From NCBI GenBank assembly GCA_914767885.1, contig CAJZBQ010000040.1:620001-684000 (forward strand): DNA of 64,000 bases. Direction: 5' to 3'. Numbering within the stretch: the stretch's first letter is position 1; each line of letters begins with the position of its first letter. The notes under the pieces were generated by a model that saw only the letters and a list, made by a program, of their open reading frames with translations, was not told where the DNA came from and did no database searches. Source of the stretch: Blepharisma stoltei. Its lineage: Eukaryota > Ciliophora > Heterotrichea > Heterotrichida > Blepharismidae. The position numbers and the translations under genes are program-made. Below, piece by piece: positions 22,026 through 31,633 of the stretch.

Positions 22026-24038
22026 TTAAATCCTCTCTAAAGGCTTAATTCCAAGAAGTGTGAAAGATTCAAGTAGCATGAATTTTGTAGCCAAGCACAA
22101 CTGCAGTCTTGAAGCTTGCTCTGGGCTCCCAATAACTTTGCAATTAGAATAAAACTCTGAGAACTTAGTAGTGACTTCATAAATTAGATCACAGAGCTTA
22201 TTCAATGACAGTTCTTCAATGACTGTTTCAAGTGTATCTGGGAACCTGCAAATCCATAAAGCTAATGCCCTCTCTTGTGACGCTGTAAGTATGCAAGGAC
22301 TTCCTAATGCTGCAGATACGGCTTCTTGCCCTGCCTTATCCAAGATTGAGCAGATTCTTGCATATGCGTAAATCAAGTAAACTGCTGTGTTTCCTCTAGG
22401 ATCAAGCATCCTATCAAATGAAAACTCATAAGTTGAGATCCTGTTTTGCTTTAAATCGTAATATTTTATTGCTGAAACTCCAATCGCTTCTGCTGCATTT
22501 TCAAAGTCGCTTGGGTTTAAGTGGGTTTGCTGGCCGATTTCTGGCTCATTTGACCTTTTAAGTAACTGCTCTTTCGCTCTGCTGTGGGCTTCATCTAGTA
22601 AGGTGATTAGCTTTACGGACTCTCCTGATCTGGTTTTGAATTTTTTGCCGTCTTCACCTAAAACCACCCCGAACCCAGCATGATCCATACGAGTTTCTGG
22701 TGGCCTGTGCCAGCCTATAAGTTTTGCCGCTTCAAAAATGGTCAAGAAGTGAGGATTTTGGCCCATATCAGTAACATAGATTGCTCTTTTCACGCCTAGA
22801 TCTAATAGTCTATATTTGGCAGCTGCTAAATCTGTAGAATCATATCCATAACCTCCATCGGACTTTTGAACCATTAAAGGCAATTCAAAGCCAGGCACAT
22901 GGAAGCACAGCGCGCCTTCAGACTGAACTGCAAACCCTTTTTCTACTAACTCTTGAGTAATTCCTGGGAGCATTGGATTATAGAAGCTCTCTCCACAATC
23001 CTCGATTTTGATATCAAGGCGGTCATAAATGATTTGCAAGTAATCCCTTGATACTTTGTAGATGTACTTCCAAGCTTTTATTGCGTTTTCCTCGCCTCCT
23101 TGAAGATCGACGACCTTTAACCTTGATCTTTCTTTGAATTCTGGCTCTTGGTCAAACCTTCCTTTTGCTGCTTTGTAAAAGGTCTCTAAGTCTGAGATAT
23201 CAGGAGCATTGGTTTCCCAGTCTGGATAAGTGTCATTAAGGTAGGTTAAAAGCATCCCAAACTGAGTTCCCCAATCTCCAAGATGATTAGTTCTTATTCC
23301 TTTCCCTTGAGCAATCATGACATTGTTTTATAAAATAGATTGTTATATAAATGATAATTTATTATAGCGAAGTCGCTAGTTAATTCCATTAAATTTTATA
23401 CAGATTATATCATAAAACATAACTTTTATAAATTTTTCCTTTCCAAAATTTGTAATTGGGATTTTTTAAAATAAAAAATTTTAATTTTAAAAAAGCAAAT
23501 TAGCCCATCTCCGTGAACGAGCAAAATGTTTTCCTCTCTAATCTAAAGAAGCTAGCACTTCATGGCCTAAAAACTCTAAACATCTGCATATAGCGTCTCC
23601 AATAATAGTTGACCTTAAATGGCCCACGTGCATTTCTTTGGCTATATTTGGGCTTGAAAAATCAACTAGGACTTTTTGTCTTTCAACGTTTAAATTTACT
23701 TGCAGTTTCCCTGAAGCTGAGATACTGTGGATAAGACTAGCTAAATACTCTGGCTGAATGTGGATATTTAAGAAGCCATTTCCAGCAACTTCAATTGATT
23801 GAATTACTTCATTTTGGGTGATATGCGAGCTTATAGCTTGAGCTAATTCCTGAGGATTTTTAAAGCCAAAGCAGCCTTCTTTTTTGTGTTTGTTGAAGAT
23901 AGCCAATGCAATTGGGGAGATGAAGTCTGTTTTGAACTTTGCAGCTGCTGGTGTTACGATGATAGGCTCAGTAACTGGGACTGCAGCTTGAATGGCTTGA
24001 AGCAGATTGTGCTTGATAACTCCAATGATTGATTGCAT
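22026..24038 (-). CDS. RARS1: Arginyl-tRNA synthetase
   Basis: Minus-strand exons 24038-23553 and 23294-22026 give 584 residues. The class I signature is intact: SSPNIAKEMHVGHLRSTIIG holds the HIGH-type HVGH motif, NHLGDWGTQFGML is specific to arginyl enzymes, and GKKFKTRSGESVKL is the degenerate KMSKS loop typical of this family. The DALR anticodon-binding domain forms the C-terminal 130 residues (YLIYAYARICSIL onward). It charges tRNA-Arg in the cytosol; the N-terminus shows no obvious organellar presequence. Length is like bacterial-type or short eukaryotic enzymes. Confidence 0.96.
23295..23552 (-). mobile_element. Decayed BogoMITE-like IES in arginyl-tRNA synthetase
   Basis: Splits LGHEVL from RTNHLGDWG, adjacent to the active site. 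TA at 23295-23296 and 23553-23554 are both codon positions 2-3. It retains a recognisable terminal motif (GCTCGTTCACGGAGATGGGC on the minus strand) near its gene-5' end. About 258 bp. Confidence 0.9.
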
Positions 24039-24263
24039 TATTTATTAAATAGTTTCAGCCAGAAATTAAGATGGAGATGAAAAGAGACTTAATAGAAATA
24101 TGGAAAGATTAAGCAATGCTATTTCTTGTGGAATAGAGCAAATAATATTATTAATATTAATATTCAATCAGAAAGCTAAAACTTATTAGTGTGGATATGC
24201 GATTTTACTTCTTAATGCAAAATAAGTCAAATAAATGAATTCCATTAATTTGATAATTTATAA

Positions 24264-25127
24264 TTAGTTACGGAATAGCTGCCCTACTTTAAAAACCTGT
24301 GTGTTTTTTCTTTTCACTTCGTTTTGTATCGTATTCATACACCCGAAGCATTGGCAGCTGGGCCCACACAAAATGCCACTCTGATAGCATTCGCAATATT
24401 TCTTCAAGCATGCAGACTTGCTGCAATGGCACCCAGTATTGTGCATTTCTTTTTGCTCCCCTTTCACAGATACAGTTTTAATCTTCGGCTTAAAAGCAGT
24501 CGGGTTTTTTTCTAAAATCGCGTTAATTACGCTAACCCTGATATTTTCGTGCTCTTGTATATTATAACAGTCTACGCAGCTGCAGCCTTCACAATAAGTC
24601 CCTGCTTTAAAGCAGTCACAATACAATTTCAGACATCTAGATTTTGAGCAGTTGCAGCAAATTTTTTTATCAGTTTTACCTGGGTTTCTTGGCCTTTTTT
24701 TGGGCTTGCAGTTAGATAGAGAAGCCAATAGACTTCCTTCATCGTTAGCGTCATCATGAACTTTGATTTCAACTGCAATAGAGTTTGCTTTGAAACGTGC
24801 AGATCCTTCCAGTACCTTTGAAAAATCCAATTTTTGAATAAACCGGGTCGTAGTAGCTAGAAGATCTGGACGAGCCACTTCTTGGCATATTGGAGACAAG
24901 TTTCCCAATGAAGCCCAAAGGGTTTTAGGGGTGAAAGTTCTATTTGAAATTTACAATTGGTTGAAGTTGGACTGAGGCGATGCAAATGCCCTAATTGGAG
25001 ACAATTTAAGAATTGATTGAGTAAACGGAGATGTTAGAGGAGTCATTACTCGTTGTGGAATTGGTGTCAGAATATGCAATTCTTCATCTGAATTATACAG
25101 CTGCGTCTTTATTGGAGTAGAATTCAT
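24264..25127 (-). CDS. Tesmin/TSO1-like CXC-domain DNA-binding protein (LIN54-like)
   Basis: Exons 25127-24955 and 24939-24264 give 282 residues. A 15-nt intron (24940-24954, GTAAATTTCAAATAG on the minus strand) joins SNFNQ to LTFTPK. Two cysteine-rich CXC repeats lie in the C-terminal half: CCNCSKSRCLKLYCDCFKAG..CSCVDC and CHCSKSACLKKYCECYQSG..CQCFGC, joined by a linker with a conserved-looking Asn-Pro stretch. In LIN54 such repeats read the CHR promoter element in cell-cycle complexes; plant TSO1 proteins are similar. The Thr/Ser-Pro-rich N-terminus (TPIPQR, TPLTSP) looks phosphorylatable. The gene is divergent from the STPGR protein. Confidence 0.9.
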
Positions 25128-25187
25128 TCAATTTGTAAATGGCGGAAAGGGTTAGCGATACCATAAGAAAAGAGATTAACAAGTTTT

Positions 25188-26273
25188 ATGAATTATCCCA
25201 TTTTTATAAGGCTTATAAGCATTAAATGGATTGTAAACCTACTGGACAATTTAAAAAAAGTCAGTATACCTGAGACTATATCAAAACTAAGTGCAGCAGG
25301 CATTATTGATGATCTTGAAGAGGTGTACGCAAATATATATGAATTAGGAAAAAGTAAGAATTTTAAGGAAAATTTTAAGGTCATCTTGGAAGTGATGATC
25401 AGAGAAATATGAGAGAGAAAGGAAAAAGAAAACTATGGTAAGCATTTATCCACTGCTTATTTATTAGAAAATTCTATTATACTGAATATGAAGAGATCGA
25501 CGCACTTGGAGTCATCGGCTTACCAAGAAGATGTTGATTTTCAAAAATATGGAAATGCAATTGAATGAAAATTTTTTAATTTAGGCAAAAGCTCTGCATA
25601 GATTGAATGGCTAATCTTGCAAAGTATTTTTAGTCTGACCAAGACATTTTTTTATCGAGGACGGCAATGCATTTTGTTTTATCAAATATATCTCCAAGAG
25701 ATCATTCCTATCTTAAATTAAAATGCTATTTAATTCTGATTTAGTTTTATATATAAAAAAGTCCTTTAGTCCAAAATAATACTTTGCAAGATCACCTATT
25801 CTATCTAAGCAAAGCTTTTGCTTAAATTAAACAAATTTTCCTTCTATTGCATTCCATATTTTTGAAAATCAGCACCTTCTTGGCTAACCCGATGTCTCCA
25901 ACGTCGTCGAACTCTTCAAATTAAGTATAAATCTCCTAGAAGAAATATTGAGAGTGGAAAAACGGAAGAAAAGAAAACTGTTAAAAATAATAAGTCAAGA
26001 AGAAGTCAGAGCCATCAAGGGGATGAAATTTATGTAAAAGATATATAGAGCGAATTCAATAAAGGAAATGGGTATTCTTTTGGAACCGCTCCAAGAAAAG
26101 CAGAGGACAAAAATAAAGCCCCAGGGCCAGGAGCATATACACCGAACACAGAATCTGTAAGAGATAGAAGTCCGAGAGCAGTAATGCCAAACACTGAAAG
26201 GCAAAGTCAAATGATCAAAAACTCTTCTCCTGGGCCTGCTTATGCACCTTATTATCATTTCGTATCAAAATAA
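25188..26273 (+). CDS. STPGR/SHIPPO-repeat type protein, probably axonemal
   Basis: Exons 25188-25488, 25924-26033 and 26049-26273 give 211 residues, using a 435-bp IES and a 15-nt intron (26034-26048, GTAAAAGATATATAG). The C-terminus has two STPGR-like motifs, APGPGAYTP and SSPGPAYAP, as in ODF3/CIMAP microtubule inner proteins. The N-terminal half is helical and charged (SAAGIIDDLEEVYANIYELG) and not recognised. The start is uncertain: an ATG at 25139 opens a different frame that would need a 28-nt intron or another small excision to join this one. Confidence 0.65.
25489..25923. mobile_element. IES with long (about 130-bp) terminal inverted repeats
   Basis: TA at 25487-25488 and 25922-25923. 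The arms match over roughly 130 bp with scattered differences, beginning TGAAGAGATCGACG on the left and TTTGAAGAGTTCGACG in reverse on the right, and sharing GATTTTCAAAAATATGGAA. No transposase is encoded between them. It belongs to none of the MITE families named here. Confidence 0.85.
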
Positions 26274-26369
26274 TTAAAATAAAATATAGTTTGAAGTAGT
26301 CGAGCAAATAATCATCTGTAGTAAATGTTAAATTTTCTCAAAATAATACCAATTTTATATAATGAAGGA

Positions 26370-26527
26370 CTATATCGCTTGCCCTAACACCTCTGCCTCC
26401 TTAGCAACTTGGAGGATTGTCAAATCCAGGCATAAGGTCTGCTTTGCCAACTTGGAGTTGACTCTCCATCTTCAAGCTATAAGTCAAATCTCCAGTTGCT
26501 GAGGAGGCAGAAACACAAAGGCAAGCT
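26370..26527. repeat. Foldback (hairpin) repeat upstream of tRNA-Met
   Basis: The arms TGCCTCCTTAGCAACTTGGAG and CTCCAGTTGCTGAGGAGGCA, with outer CTTGCC and GGCAAG, are nearly complementary around a central loop. It is GC-rich against an AT-rich background and is probably a small palindromic MITE. The rest of 26274-26567 shows nothing else. Confidence 0.65.
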
Positions 26528-26567
26528 TAAATCGTGCCTACGCTATAAATAGTTGGAATAAAAGAAT

Positions 26568-26639
26568 GCGGCTTGTGAGGATTGAACTCACGACCTCGAG
26601 ATTATGAGACTCGCGCTCTACCGACTGAGCCAAAGCCGC
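26568..26639 (-). tRNA. tRNA-Met (anticodon CAU), elongator type
   Basis: On the minus strand the 72 nt fold into a full cloverleaf. The acceptor stem is GCGGCTT with AAGCCGC, the D arm contains GGCTCAGTCGGTAGAGC, the anticodon loop is CTCATAA (CAU), and the T arm is GTGAG-TTCAATC-CTCAC. There is no intron. The A1-U72-like features of eukaryotic initiator tRNA are absent, so elongator is preferred. Confidence 0.93.
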
Positions 26640-26937
26640 TATTCTGATTTTATAAAATCTATAGAAATTTCCTGTAATAGCCCCATAAGTTGGTGAATTT
26701 TCGGATGAGTTCCAAATTTGGTCATAGCAAACTAATAATTTAGAGCCAAGCAAATGAGTAATTCACACCCTTATGGACTATGCATAGGAATTAATTATAA
26801 ATTTATTAAGAGCATGAGAAACTTAATCTGATATAAAACTGCCTTTCATTTTGGTGAAATATAGAATTTTAACTTTTAACCAATTGAAATAGATTATTTT
26901 ACAATGATGAAATAATCTTTGTGAAAAAACTTCTTTA

Positions 26938-27275
26938 TTCCCCACTTTGTGAGCGAACAAAAAATTTTGTTCCTCACGAGGTTTATTTTTTTAAAATATT
27001 TATATATAAATTTTACAGAATTTTTTTCAATATCCCAATTTGAAAAATTGGAAAGCAACATTAATTTAATTAAATTTGTAAAATTTATGTTTTATAATTG
27101 GGGATTATTAAAAATTAAACAGAATTAACTAGAGATTTCACTATACTAATGATCACTTATGTATCAAAATTCATAAAAATATTTTATATTAATTTGTTCG
27201 CTCACAGAGGGTTTGTTTTTTTACCCAAAAATAGGGATTTTTCTAATGGTTTTGTTCTCTGACGAGGAGGGGGAA
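26938..27275 (-). mobile_element. Decayed BogoMITE-type element, intergenic
   Basis: TA at 26936-26937 and 27276-27277. The left palindromic end (TTTGTGAGCGAACAAAA, then its damaged inverse) and the right pair of motifs (TTCGCTCACAGAGGG and TTCTCTGACGAGGAGG) are recognisable but mutated. It lies upstream of the CFAP96 gene. Confidence 0.82.
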
Positions 27276-27345
27276 TAATATATATAGTTTAGATCAGAGA
27301 ATTTTTTATCATATTTGAAATAAGTTCTCAATAAGCTCCAATAAT

Positions 27346-28761
27346 ATGTCTCAACCGTCAAAATTTGAAGCAGCTCGCACAAAGCAATTCGAAGAAGCAC
27401 GTTTTGATCCTTATAAGCAACGGCATGGACTCTTTTCAATTCCTGGAAATTTAGCTATAGGTGATGATGTTTACGCTAGAGAGCCAGCATCAAAGAAAGG
27501 CCCAGATGGAAAGATAATAACTGCTCCAAGAAATTTTTTGACAATCATGCCAAAGACAGGCCAAGTCAAAGAAGGCTATTTTTCAACTCCTGAGTATGTT
27601 TGCGGCACTTATCAAGATCCTCCTCCAAAGTACCTGAAGGAAAGAGAAAATGCCGAAAAAATGATGAGTTTTCACGGAAAACCATGAAAATCTAATGGAG
27701 CATTTAAAGAGCCGCTTGCTATGTTTGAATATTCTTCAGTTCAAGCAGATCAAAGACCAAACCGAAGAGGTCCAGATGGAAAAATTACTCTAGGGCCAAA
27801 AGGCTTTTTCACATGCCCAGCAAAGAGAGGGTCAGGATCTGCAACACCTGGAGTAACAATTGGAAAATATCCTGAATATATGTCAAGCCCTTACGATAGC
27901 CAAGAAGAATGGCTTAGAGAGCAAAGACTAGATTAGATTAAATAAGATTAAATTCTAAGCAGGTCTTCGGTTTTTATTTCAACCCTCGCAATCCCAGGCA
28001 GGCTTCAGGTTCAAGCGGCCCTAGTTACCTGACGTCACACCACATTATTTTATGTCAACAACACCAGTCTTTCGGGAAGACTAGCCGAAGCTTATGCTGG
28101 TCTGATTAATGCTGCACTTACTCCCTCAAACTCTGATAGTGCTAAAGTATGGGTAAAATGTCTTAGTGCCTCTTCGGACTACCAGCAGATAGAAGTATAA
28201 ATTGCTTCCCAGTAGTGTATCTAGATATTGCGTTCTCGGTATATCGTCTGTGGGTCAAAAAAAGAATCCCGACCATGCAAAAAAACCCACCCCGAACTTC
28301 CTAAAAGGATGGGATCCGCTTGTCTGTGACCGATATCAACTCATCAGCTACCCTGGACCTATTCACCACTCGCCATCTTTTAAAAAGTGAGAAAACAAAG
28401 AAGAAAAGAAAAATCTTTGAGATTAGACGCACCATTTAGGCCTACATCTTGCAATGGAAGGAACTTTACAAATAGTAAGACACTTTACGATTATTCTCAT
28501 ACTTTAGCATCAGCTGGAAAGAAAACTACATATGATGGGGTCAAACATGATAAACCGTTTATGCCATTTAGTTCAACTCTACCTGGAAATACTATTGGGA
28601 AATTCCCTGAACATGAGGCTGATCCTTATCCTGAGAAGGAAAAAATAGCTGGGAAAAATGACAATCTGATATGGAAATCAAATAATTACAAACTCAAGAC
28701 CTGGGTATCACCACCTTTGAGTTCTTTTGCAAGAAATGTGAAGACAGCATTAGCAATTTAA
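27346..28761 (+). CDS. CFAP96: Cilia- and flagella-associated protein 96 (C4orf47 family)
   Basis: Exons 27346-27930 and 28426-28761 give 306 residues, close to the human protein (about 309). Family segments are in order: HGLFSIPGNLAIGDDVYA near the start, KEGYFSTPEY, a glycine-rich RRGPDGKITLGPKGFFTCP.. GVTIGKYPEY block, and at the end GNTIGKFPEHEADPYPEKEK with DNLIWK. The IES join EEWLREQRLDAPFRPT agrees with the corresponding KGAPFK stretch of animal proteins. Members of the family are linked to cilia and centrosomes; the biochemical function is unknown. TGA-coded Trp occurs at 27686. Confidence 0.9.
27931..28425. mobile_element. SINE-like IES (495 bp) in CFAP96, family S4
   Basis: Near-identical direct repeats AGACTAGAT and AGATTAGAC surround the insertion, and TA at 27929-27930 and 28424-28425 are in phase. 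The interior is GC-rich, with a stretch (about 28250-28335) related to 41455-41535, and the right end is purine/A-rich. This looks like a retroposon that has become an IES. Confidence 0.8.
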
Positions 28762-29159
28762 ATAACTATTAGTTAAATTTTAAGAGAGAAAATACATAAC
28801 TTTTATTTTCCAATAAATGTATTCAGTTTTCGATTTTACAATTTTGCTCAAAATTTATGTGAATTTTCTTCAAATAAATAGTATATCTATTTTTCACCAA
28901 ATCCACTATTTTGTGATAAATTGAATACAATTATGAATAATAAAATATTATACTATATGAGAAAAGATTGAATTCTAGTTTCCAAGAACTATTATGTAGA
29001 TTTTATTCCATATCAGTATATTTATATATTATTTTGCATAAGATGGCTTCTTGCAGTCATAAAATAGTTGGCAAATATAAATAATTATAATCAAATGAAT
29101 AATTTGATTTATATACTTTATCACATATAGTATCAAGCACCATATTAAAATAAAGAAAA
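28762..29159. other. AT-rich intergenic region, nothing recognised
   Basis: Very AT-rich spacer between same-strand genes. No repeat, RNA or reading frame could be supported; it presumably contains the promoter of the next gene. Confidence 0.5.
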
Positions 29160-30221
29160 ATGGCAAAACATCTTTTATCAAACATTGAATATTTATTTAA
29201 ATATAAGCAGCCAACTCAACAGCGGTCTCAAATTCCATCTCTCTCTTTAAATTGCAGTAATCCAAAATCCTCTAATCAAAAACTCTCTGAATCCAAGCTT
29301 CTCCGAAAGCCTACTCTCAACCCTCTACCCCCAGAACTAAGAATCCTCTGTAAAAATTGTGAAGATCTCATACCGATTGACTTAATTGAATCCCATTCTC
29401 GCACCTGTCTCTGCATCTCTGAAAGTCTTCTAATACTAGAATCTTTTACATCCTTAGACCAAATCAATTTTCGACTAAAAAAGTTAGAAAAATGTCTGAT
29501 GGAAATGACAGAAAAAATAATTCTGAAGCCTGGGGATAAAAGTTATGTATCTATTTTATTGAGACTTTGCCAAAAGATTTCAGAGTTAAATTATGGAGAA
29601 GATAGAAAAAATGAAGAAACTCTCAGGTCTTTGAGCTCATTATTAATCACTTTTAGAGGGTCTTTAACTTTAAAAATATATGCTGATCGGCTAAAAAGTT
29701 TAGCCCATGACCAGAAATTAGCATTAAAAGAAGCAAAAAACGCAAACTTAGAAGAGCTGAGAAATAAAGCATTGGATTTCCAAAAAGCTTTAAATAACGC
29801 AGTAAGTTTAGGGCTCAAATCTCAAGAATTAAATAAAAAAATAGATGAAATCACAAGTGAGCTGGAAAGTCTTACAAGTGAAAATACAGTTATAAGCTCA
29901 ACAACGACACAAGAAATGGAAGATTCTTTAATGCAGATAGAGAATTTTGAAAATATTAACATAAATTCCCAGCAGCGGTTTTTTTATTCGCTTTGCATTG
30001 CTGAAAAAATGAAATCTCCTTCCAAAAGCAAGCTTCACAATATTTCTATTCAGAAGCTATATAATAAAGCAATTGCTTTAAAAATTCGGATAGAAAATTG
30101 GCAAAAGTGAATTGAGGAGTCATTTAAATCTCCAGATTTTTTTATTGAAAAAGTCCCAAGACCTAAAGCTCGTAAATCTACTCGTAAACATCATTATTTT
30201 GAAACAATAATTGAAGAGTAA
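29160..30221 (+). CDS. Unrecognised coiled-coil protein with a possible C2HC zinc finger
   Basis: 353 residues in one exon. A Ser/Leu/Pro-rich N-terminus leads to CKNCEDLIPIDLIESHSRTC (about residues 64-84), whose Cys-x2-Cys...His-x4-Cys spacing would fit a small zinc-binding finger. The rest is helical, with coiled coil around residues 180-240 (EAKNANLEELRNKALDFQK) and a basic tail ending KSTRKHHYFETIIEE. TGA-coded Trp occurs at 30108-30110. I do not recognise the family and no function is proposed. Confidence 0.75.
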
Positions 30222-30414
30222 GTAATGTAATATTATAAGCATACGAAATTTATTTATAATAAGGCATGCATTGATAAGTTAATTAATAATTTTTTATTAA
30301 GAATAGAATAGCATGGCTAAAAGACGGTAGCTTTAAATTTTCAATAAATTCTTTAATTCAATATATTTTTTGATAGCTAATAACTTATCTTTATATAATA
30401 ATATATAGATAAAA

Positions 30415-30590
30415 TTGCCAGTGGCGAGCGCATGACCTCCCATGGTGGGTGTCCTTATGAATATCCGGAGAATACCTCTACCGAGAAACAGGGAGTTTCG
30501 GCTCGGCTCGAGCTGCCTGAGGGAGCCCACCCCGCAGACATCTCCTGGGAATTCACAGCGCTTCAAAAGCGGGGACTATAAGTACTCATC
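30415..30590 (+). repeat. SINE-like repeat fragment, family S1-related
   Basis: It shares a block with the S1 copies at 16612 and 21496 (CCTCTACCGAGAAACAGGGA, then a TTTCGGCTCGG stretch) and is GC-rich in an AT-rich spacer. It is truncated relative to those copies. The remaining parts of 30222-30657 show nothing. Confidence 0.6.
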
Positions 30591-30657
30591 GTAACTTAAC
30601 TTTATATAATAGTAAACTAATTCACTCTCATTTAAAATTAATCAAATATAAATTTAA

Positions 30658-31524
30658 TTAAGCTAAAAAGAACTGTGAAAGTCCTGGGAATCTAATTTTG
30701 AGTTCTCCCACCAATCTTCCTGCACCAACAAGCACATGCACTTCTCCAATTCCATGGTCAGCCATTGGCTTAATTATAGGTGTTGCTTGCTTTGGAATCT
30801 GAGCTTTAAGATCTTCAGGAACCACAAATCTAGCAACAGCTCCCAGCTGTGACTTCACATCTTCATTTAATTCTTCAAAGCTTCCAAATCTCAATGACAT
30901 ATTGAATCCTCTATAAGCATTAAAAAGTCTCAAGTAGAACTTGCATTGCTCATTGCAAATGCAGGCTTCTGAATAATTCACCACTTCATTAAATAAATTA
31001 GGATGGCTTTCAAGAGACAAAGTAAATGAAAAAGCATTGAACAAGTCTACCAAAATATTAGGGCTCGCCAGGAGGGTATTAATTTGATTTCCAATATCAA
31101 ATTCAACATGTGCGTGCTGCTCGTGGCCAAATGTTTCCCCTGCTACATTGTGAGCGATTTCAAGCATTTCTCTTGCTTTTTGGAGATATTCGTCATTAAT
31201 TGTTCCTGTGATTATGGTGTAAATACCATTTGCAGAGAATTTTGGTGTAACTGGGCCTAGTTTACTTGCAAGAGCACCTTTTGCCATTGACCAGATAGCA
31301 GTTAGGACATTTTTGAGTTTTACTGCACTATCTTCAGATGCACAAGTTATAGCTATGATTGGAGTAAAGTCATTTAGCTCATGACCGAGAATTTGGGCTG
31401 CTCTACTTTTGGCATTTGCGGTATTGGTATCACCAGTTACAAGATCAAGATAAGCTTGGATTCCAGGAGTGCTTTCTATATCTCCAGTATCGAAGTGAAT
31501 CTCAGTCCTCACAGTCCCTGACAT
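30658..31524 (-). CDS. Conserved-looking soluble protein, family not recognised
   Basis: 288 residues, single exon, no TGA codons. Composition is that of a folded cytosolic protein, with alternating hydrophobic segments, no membrane helices and no signal peptide. A four-cysteine patch (NYSEACICNEQCKFYLRLF, about residues 180-198) and a glycine-rich end (HVLVGAGRLVGELKIRFPG) are the most distinctive parts. I could not assign a domain or reaction. It sits back to back with the SDR-family gene on the same strand, 109 bp away. Confidence 0.75.
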   Translation of the reverse strand: MSGTVRTEIHFDTGDIESTPGIQAYLDLVTGDTNTANAKSRAAQILGHELNDFTPIIAITCASEDSAVKLKNVLTAIWSMAKGALASKLGPVTPKFSANGIYTIITGTINDEYLQKAREMLEIAHNVAGETFGHEQHAHVEFDIGNQINTLLASPNILVDLFNAFSFTLSLESHPNLFNEVVNYSEACICNEQCKFYLRLFNAYRGFNMSLRFGSFEELNEDVKSQLGAVARFVVPEDLKAQIPKQATPIIKPMADHGIGEVHVLVGAGRLVGELKIRFPGLSQFFLA

Positions 31525-31633
31525 TTATAAGCCAATATTAGATTTCGGAGATTAAGGCATGGATTCCATATTTCTAGGTGTTCTAATATTTCACCAATTA
31601 AATTCTATTATAAATTTTTACTGTTTAAATAGA

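Noticed and set aside
25139-25225. ATG at 25139 as start of the STPGR-type gene
   Set aside because: It opens a frame ending at TAA 25224-25226 and would need a 28-nt intron, well outside the 15-16 nt seen elsewhere; kept only as an alternative.
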